Positions 6,440 to 10,072 of a stretch of DNA of 10,072 nt are shown one piece after another; the stretch's first letter is position 1, and every line of letters starts with the position of its first letter. The position numbers and the translations under genes were made by a program. This DNA comes from Nitrospirota bacterium (lineage in GTDB: Bacteria > Nitrospirota > Thermodesulfovibrionia > UBA6902 > BMS3Bbin08). The DNA lies in NCBI GenBank assembly GCA_016208845.1, contig JACQXH010000038.1:1-10072 (forward strand), in the 5' to 3' direction. A model generated the notes under the pieces. The model saw only the letters and a list, made by a program, of their open reading frames with translations. It was not told where the DNA came from and ran no database searches.

Positions 6440-6467
6440 TGTATCCTGTCTCCTGAATCGTGTATCG
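6440..6467. repeat. Four degenerate heptamers directly before obgE
   Basis: The units are TGTATCC (6440), TGTCTCC (6447), TGAATCG (6454) and TGTATCG (6461), consensus TGTATCS. The array ends six bases before the obgE ATG, in the place where a ribosome site would be expected. The remaining part of the 242-bp divergent gap (6232-6439) holds no gene and no promoter I would defend. Confidence 0.65.
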
Positions 6468-6473
6468 TTAACT

Positions 6474-7508
6474 ATGCAATTCATAGATGAAGCAAAGGTA
6501 TATGTGAAAGCGGGAGATGGCGGAAGGGGATGCGTAAGCTTCCGCAGGGAAAAGTATGTCCCCAGGGGCGGGCCAAACGGCGGAGACGGCGGAAGAGGCG
6601 GGCACATTATTTTTAAAGCCACCAGAGAGCTCAATACGCTTCTTGATATCAAGTACCAGCAGCAATACAGGGCTGAGCGGGGCCAGCATGGGATGGGGAA
6701 AGACATGCACGGGAAAAACGGGAAAGACCTTGTTATCCCCATTCCAGTAGGCACTCTTATAAAAGATCTCGAATCAGAAGAAGTCCTTTGTGATCTTACA
6801 GTCGAGGGGCAGGAATTCATTGCTGCAAAAAGCGGCAGAGGCGGATTGGGCAATGCTCATTTTAAAACAGCAACCCGCCAGGCGCCGAAATTTGCCCAGC
6901 CGGGAGAACCTGGCGAGGAGAAAAACCTGATACTTGAGCTCAAGCTCCTTGCGGATGTGGGCCTTGTCGGCCTGCCAAATGCAGGCAAGTCCACCCTCAT
7001 ATCTGCCGTATCTTCAGCAAGGCCCAAGATAGCAGATTATCCGTTTACAACGCTCGTGCCATCGCTTGGTGTTGTTAAATACAGGGGATTTAAAAGCTTT
7101 GTAATCGCTGATATCCCGGGTCTTATAGAAGGGGCACATAAGGGAGTTGGTCTTGGATTTCAGTTCCTGCGTCACGTGGAAAGGACCTCTATCCTTCTTC
7201 ATCTTGTGGACGTATCAGAGATGGCCGAAGGAGATCCGGTAAAGAATTTTAAAAAAATCAACAAAGAACTTGCATTGTACAGCCCTGAGCTTATGAAAAA
7301 ACCAATAGCAGTTGCAGGGACAAAGCTTGATATCAAAGGAGACGGCGAAAGACTTGACAGACTTGCGAAATATTGTGAAGATAATAACTATGATTTTTTC
7401 CCTATTTGCGCCGTTACAGGAGTCGGGATAAAAAAACTCGTAGCATATCTCGGAAAGAGGGTGGAGGAACGCAAAAAAGCATACAACAGTAATAGGCAGG
7501 AAAATTGA
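6474..7508 (+). CDS. obgE: Obg-family GTPase (ribosome assembly, CgtA)
   Basis: At 344 residues this is the compact Obg form with no C-terminal OCT domain. The start is set at MQFIDEAKVYVKAGDGGRGC, the invariant N-terminus; an ATG 57 bases upstream would add a segment unlike the family. The glycine-rich Obg domain covers about 1-158 (GGPNGGDGGRGG at 32-43). The G domain shows G1 GLPNAGKST at 166-174, switch Thr in FTTLVPSLG (191-199), G3 DIPGL at 213-217, G4 TKLD at 283-286 and G5 CAVTG at 312-316. G4 normally reads NKxD; the TKxD form is known from Rho/Rac GTPases and should still select guanine. The protein acts in 50S maturation and stress control. No Shine-Dalgarno site is seen; a heptamer repeat ends six bases before the ATG. 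proB follows 47 bases later on the same strand. Confidence 0.97.
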   Translation: MQFIDEAKVYVKAGDGGRGCVSFRREKYVPRGGPNGGDGGRGGHIIFKATRELNTLLDIKYQQQYRAERGQHGMGKDMHGKNGKDLVIPIPVGTLIKDLESEEVLCDLTVEGQEFIAAKSGRGGLGNAHFKTATRQAPKFAQPGEPGEEKNLILELKLLADVGLVGLPNAGKSTLISAVSSARPKIADYPFTTLVPSLGVVKYRGFKSFVIADIPGLIEGAHKGVGLGFQFLRHVERTSILLHLVDVSEMAEGDPVKNFKKINKELALYSPELMKKPIAVAGTKLDIKGDGERLDRLAKYCEDNNYDFFPICAVTGVGIKKLVAYLGKRVEERKKAYNSNRQEN

Positions 7509-7532
7509 AGAATTGAATTCCCCTGTTTATTT

Positions 7533-7553
7533 TCTGCTGTCTGCTCTCTGCTG
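7533..7553. repeat. Three heptamers directly before proB
   Basis: TCTGCTG (7533), TCTGCTC (7540) and TCTGCTG (7547) stand in tandem and end two bases before the proB ATG. They replace any Shine-Dalgarno sequence. Same unit length and same position relative to the start as the array before obgE, with a different unit sequence. Confidence 0.65.
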
Positions 7554-7555
7554 GT

Positions 7556-8650
7556 ATGAAACGCCTCGTTATAAAAATAGGCAGCAATATCCTGGCATCG
7601 GCTGAGCATGGGTTGAACACGAAAAGACTTCATGCAATATCAAAAGACATCTCTGATGTTGCTGAGAAAGGTTATGAAACAGTTATCGTCTCTTCGGGCG
7701 CGATTGCGGCAGGGCTAAAAAAACTTGGCCTTAGGGAAAAACCCAGGGACATAAACCTGAAGCAGGCCGCGGCTGCTATCGGGCAGTCAAGCCTGATGTG
7801 GGCTTATGAGCAGGGCTTTGCTGATTTTGGTAAAAAGGTTGCGCAGGTACTGCTCACAAAGGATGATATAACAAACAGGCTCAGATACATAAATGCCAAG
7901 AATACCCTCTTTACCCTGCTGAGCTACGGCGTTATTCCCGTAATCAATGAGAATGACCCAGTTGCTGTTGATGAGATAAAATTCGGGGACAATGACATGC
8001 TGGCAGCGCTTGTAGCCGGCCTTGTGGAGGCAGACATGCTTATCATACTTTCTGATGTGGACGGGCTTTATACGAGAGATCCTAAAGATAAGACTGCCGA
8101 ACTTATAATGAATGTTGACGGGATAACTCCTGACATTGAGAAGCTCGCCGGAGGAACAGGCAGTGCGATCAGCACCGGAGGCATGTATTCAAAGGTCCTT
8201 GCCGCCAAACAGGCGACCAGCCACGGCATCCCTGTAGTAATCATGAACGGCAAGAAAAGCGGGCTGCTTATGCGTCTTATTAACGGCGAAAAGGTCGGCA
8301 CGACTTTTCATCCCGGCAAAGAGCGTCTTTCTTCCAAAAAAGGCTGGATAGCCTATGGATTAAAATCAAAGGGCATGCTTTATCTTGATGACGGCGCGGT
8401 AAGGGCGCTGACATCGCAGGGGACAAGCCTTCTGCCCTCGGGTATATCAAAAGTTGAGGGACATTTTGAGATCGGAGATGCAGTAAACTGCATCAGCAAA
8501 GAGGGCAGGAAGATAGCTAAAGGCCTGACCAACTACTCTTCAGGCGATATTGAACAGATCAAAGGCAAAAAGACCTCTGAGATCGAAAAGATATTGGGTT
8601 ACAAATATTCTGATGAGGTGATACACCGGGATAATCTGGTCGTGGTTTGA
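7556..8650 (+). CDS. proB: Glutamate 5-kinase with PUA domain
   Basis: This 364-residue enzyme phosphorylates the gamma-carboxyl of glutamate, the first and feedback-regulated step of proline synthesis in the cytosol. The amino-acid-kinase domain (about 1-250) shows VIKIGSNI at 5-12, VSSGAIAAG at 45-53, NENDPV at 131-136, FGDNDMLAALVA at 143-154, SDVDGLYTRDP at 166-176 and STGGMYSK at 206-213. A PUA domain spans about 272-345 (RALTSQGTSLLPSGI), as in E. coli ProB, so the long form is complete. The ATG at 7556 is fixed by MKRLVIKIGS; no ribosome site is visible and three heptamers end two bases before it, 47 bases after obgE. The obgE-proB pairing is a known order. proA, often next, is absent; a repeat block and genes on the other strand follow instead. 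Confidence 0.97.
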   Translation: MKRLVIKIGSNILASAEHGLNTKRLHAISKDISDVAEKGYETVIVSSGAIAAGLKKLGLREKPRDINLKQAAAAIGQSSLMWAYEQGFADFGKKVAQVLLTKDDITNRLRYINAKNTLFTLLSYGVIPVINENDPVAVDEIKFGDNDMLAALVAGLVEADMLIILSDVDGLYTRDPKDKTAELIMNVDGITPDIEKLAGGTGSAISTGGMYSKVLAAKQATSHGIPVVIMNGKKSGLLMRLINGEKVGTTFHPGKERLSSKKGWIAYGLKSKGMLYLDDGAVRALTSQGTSLLPSGISKVEGHFEIGDAVNCISKEGRKIAKGLTNYSSGDIEQIKGKKTSEIEKILGYKYSDEVIHRDNLVVV

Positions 8651-8671
8651 ATCAATAAAAAGTAATTCGGC

Positions 8672-8843
8672 CCTGCCTGCCGGCAACTAACCACCGATAG
8701 AATAATAAAAGAAATTTAGCCACGGATGAACCCGCCTACCGCCTGCCTGCCGGTAGGCAGGGATGGGCAGGCACGGATTAACACAGATCTGCCTATCGGC
8801 AGGCACAGATAAACACAAATTAATACAGAAAACATCAGATATC
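8672..8843. repeat. Decamer tandem array with nested G+C-rich palindromes
   Basis: This fills the gap between the converging proB and DUF4416 genes. Ten-base units of the type CACRGATWAA occur at 8721 (CACGGATGAA), 8772 (CACGGATTAA), 8804 (CACAGATAAA) and 8814 (CACAAATTAA), decaying through 8824 and 8834. Two G+C-rich inserts split the array: 41 bases at 8731-8771, containing CCTGCCTGCC paired with GGTAGGCAGG (8742-8761), and 15 bases at 8789-8803 (CTGCC-TATCG-GGCAG type palindrome). The shorter one is flanked by identical CACAGAT copies at 8782-8788 and 8804-8810. A related half-palindrome, CCTGCCTGCCGGCA, stands at 8672-8685. The hairpins may also end both converging transcripts, though neither carries a good T tract. 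Confidence 0.7.
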
Positions 8844-9387
8844 AAATTCCTTTTTTGTAAATCTCCCGCGCTTTTTCAAAAACTTCCATATACTCCTGTT
8901 TCCTGAAATCAGGGAACGTATAAGGAAGGATCTGATAGCCCTTGCCGGAATAGACAAGCGTTACCTCTCCGTAGATGCCCTTGCCAAGATAGATCCTGTG
9001 GGAAAAGTCCTTTGTTGATGCAAGGACAACCTTTGCAGAATCGAGATATCCGGGGTCCAGGTTTATCCTCCTGCCCCCATTTTCATCCAAATTTTTTTTT
9101 TCAAAGGCTATCGTCCTCAATTTAACATCAGGGATAGTCTCAGGATTTATTAATTTCCTGAAAAAAATGAACTGCCTTTTAAGGCCGGCACCCATTTCTT
9201 TCTTGTAATAATCAGTGTGGTCCCATTCCCATACAGGACTTTCCATGCTTACAGAACCAAAGACATCCATGAGTTCTTCTTTTGCATGCCCGAACATGGA
9301 GATGTCCTGCGATATCATGCCGACAAATAACGTTGCCGGTCTGGGGTTGATTTTTTTATTATTCAGGGCTAATGCGATTTTCTCCAT
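8842..9387 (-). CDS. DUF4416 family protein of unknown function
   Basis: The 181-residue product matches, from memory, the DUF4416 family: an N-terminal PATLFVGMISQD segment (17-28), then EWDHTDYYKKEMG (54-66), GRRINLDPGYL (105-115), VLASTKDFSHRIYLGKGIYGE (121-141) and YTFPDFRKQEY (156-166). Those motifs are rich in conserved charged and aromatic residues, which suggests an enzyme-like pocket, but no reaction is known to me. There is no signal peptide or membrane segment, so it is probably cytosolic. The ATG at 9387 is the only ordinary start between the upstream in-frame stop (the ankyrin gene's TAA) and the conserved region. A TATAAT box ends seven bases before it, so the message may be leaderless. 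The family is mostly seen in Deltaproteobacteria, Nitrospirota and relatives, which supports the guess at the host. Confidence 0.85.
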   Translation of the reverse strand: MEKIALALNNKKINPRPATLFVGMISQDISMFGHAKEELMDVFGSVSMESPVWEWDHTDYYKKEMGAGLKRQFIFFRKLINPETIPDVKLRTIAFEKKNLDENGGRRINLDPGYLDSAKVVLASTKDFSHRIYLGKGIYGEVTLVYSGKGYQILPYTFPDFRKQEYMEVFEKAREIYKKGI

Positions 9388-9393
9388 CTCCGT

Positions 9394-9399
9394 ATTATA
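9394..9399 (-). promoter_or_regulatory. Consensus -10 box placed for a leaderless DUF4416 transcript
   Basis: Read on the minus strand this is a perfect TATAAT, followed by ACGGAG and then the ATG at 9387. A start of transcription about seven bases after the box would fall on the A of that ATG. No good -35 hexamer is seen 17 or 18 bases further upstream, where the terminator hairpin lies. The GGAG that touches the ATG is too close to serve as a normal ribosome site. Confidence 0.45.
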
Positions 9400-9402
9400 A
9401 TC

Positions 9403-9440
9403 AAAAAAGCCCCTTCTGAAATATTTTTCAGAAAAGGCTT
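9403..9440 (-). terminator. Strong intrinsic terminator after the ankyrin gene
   Basis: On the minus strand a 15-base-pair stem (arms at 9426-9440 and 9407-9421, two G-T pairs, otherwise perfect) closes a 4-base loop AATA. Its base leads into a run of six T complementary to 9403-9408. It lies about 45 bases past the ankyrin stop codon and ends that transcript before DUF4416, so the two genes are probably not one operon despite their order. On the plus strand the T run is weak. Confidence 0.88.
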
Positions 9441-9483
9441 TCTTGGATTTGGTTAAAAAGCTATGTACGGTAACAGGCCGCGG

Positions 9484-10072
9484 TTATATCTTTTTGCAAA
9501 TAACGCCTTTAGGTAAAAAGAGGTCATCCATTTTCGGGTGTTCGGAAAAAGACACAGGCCTTATGGCGCCCGTATCTGCGCCGCTTGCCATAAGCGCTTT
9601 AACAATTTCTGAGTGTCCCTGAGAGGAGGCATATGTTGCGGCTGTTTTTCTGTTTGCGTCTATTGCATTGACGTCAGCCCCGTCTGCCAAAAGAGCTTTT
9701 ACTATCTCATTGCGTCCTGACCATGCCGCAGCTATAAGGGCGGTCTCTCCGTTAGAGTCTTTGGCGTTGACATCAGCGCCGCTTGCCAGCAGGGCATTAA
9801 CTGTCTCAGTATGGCCTTTAAGCGAAGCAAACATTAAAGCTGTCATGCCTGCGCAGTTTTTCTCGTCTATATTGGCGCCGCTGGCCAAAAGTATCTTCAT
9901 TATCTCGGTCAGGCCTGCCAGCGCAGATGTTATCAGGGCAGTCCCTCCGTTAAAATCCTTTATATTGACATCAGCACCGCTTGCCAAAAGGGTCCTTACG
10001 GTTTCAGCATCGCCTCCGACTGACGCCTCGATCAGGGCCGTTCCCCCGTTTAAATCCTTTGCATTAACATTC
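9484..10072 (-). CDS. Ankyrin-repeat protein, 5' end missing
   Basis: The frame is still open at the window edge, so the gene continues beyond it; 195 C-terminal residues are visible. They hold five consecutive 33-residue ankyrin repeats after the last residues of a sixth (NVNAK). The units begin DLNGGTALIEA, DFNGGTALITS, NCAGMTALMFA, DSNGETALIAA and DANRKTAATYA, and each ends in a LLASGADVNxK type helix and loop. The fifth unit drifts from consensus (NRKTAATYA), as a capping repeat would, and is followed by a 23-residue tail, PVSFSEHPKMDDLFLPKGVICKK plus the last Ile, with no known domain. Ankyrin repeats bind other proteins; partner and location are not visible, since any signal peptide is outside. 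The repeats are 99 bp long and similar at DNA level, so copy number could change by recombination. A strong terminator follows. Confidence 0.93.
   Translation of the reverse strand, partial: NVNAKDLNGGTALIEASVGGDAETVRTLLASGADVNIKDFNGGTALITSALAGLTEIMKILLASGANIDEKNCAGMTALMFASLKGHTETVNALLASGADVNAKDSNGETALIAAAWSGRNEIVKALLADGADVNAIDANRKTAATYASSQGHSEIVKALMASGADTGAIRPVSFSEHPKMDDLFLPKGVICKKI

Noticed and set aside
6417..6473. Upstream ATG giving a longer Obg
   Set aside because: MQFIDEAKVYVKAGDGG is the invariant N-terminus of the family, and the extra codons are partly made of the heptamer array.
8721..8833. Possible CRISPR array
   Set aside because: The units are ten bases, degenerate and contiguous, without spacers of even length, and no cas gene is near.

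Overview
This window reads as chromosomal DNA of a Gram-negative bacterium of moderate G+C, probably an environmental lineage. An efflux adaptor that must sit in a periplasm points to two membranes. The gene order rplU-rpmA-obgE-proB and the style of the proteins recall Nitrospirota (Thermodesulfovibrionia-like) or the former Deltaproteobacteria. That placement is an impression from memory, not a search result.

Layout. (1) 1-4043, plus strand: a MacAB/Lol-type ABC export operon made of the 3' part of a periplasmic adaptor gene, an ATPase gene that starts on the very next base, and two separate FtsX-fold permeases. Each permease gene is preceded by about 200 bp of repeat-rich non-coding DNA. 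(2) 4044-4339: a G/C-run repeat pair, then a likely promoter. (3) 4340-8650: the housekeeping cluster rplU, rpmA, obgE, proB. It is interrupted between rpmA and obgE by an AT-rich gene on the opposite strand for a membrane-anchored SGNH-fold hydrolase or acyl-transfer enzyme with an abnormal C-terminus. (4) 8651-8841: a decamer tandem array with nested G+C-rich palindromes. (5) 8842-10072, minus strand: a DUF4416 protein and, upstream of it, the C-terminal part of an ankyrin-repeat protein, separated by a strong intrinsic terminator and a near-consensus -10 box.

The adaptor, ATPase and two permeases should form one machine. The ATPase drives a permease heterodimer whose large periplasmic domains couple to the adaptor to extrude or extract an unknown substrate. 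L21, L27 and Obg all belong to large-subunit assembly, and ProB begins proline synthesis; proA is not seen here.

No recognisable defence, CRISPR, toxin or biosynthetic system is present. The most unusual content is non-coding: several families of degenerate short tandem repeats with units of 7, 8-9 and 10 bases, found in five intergenic regions. They are often arranged as inverted pairs and lie directly before start codons that lack a visible Shine-Dalgarno sequence. They recall the heptameric STRR sequences known from cyanobacteria, but I know of no described function for them in this kind of genome.
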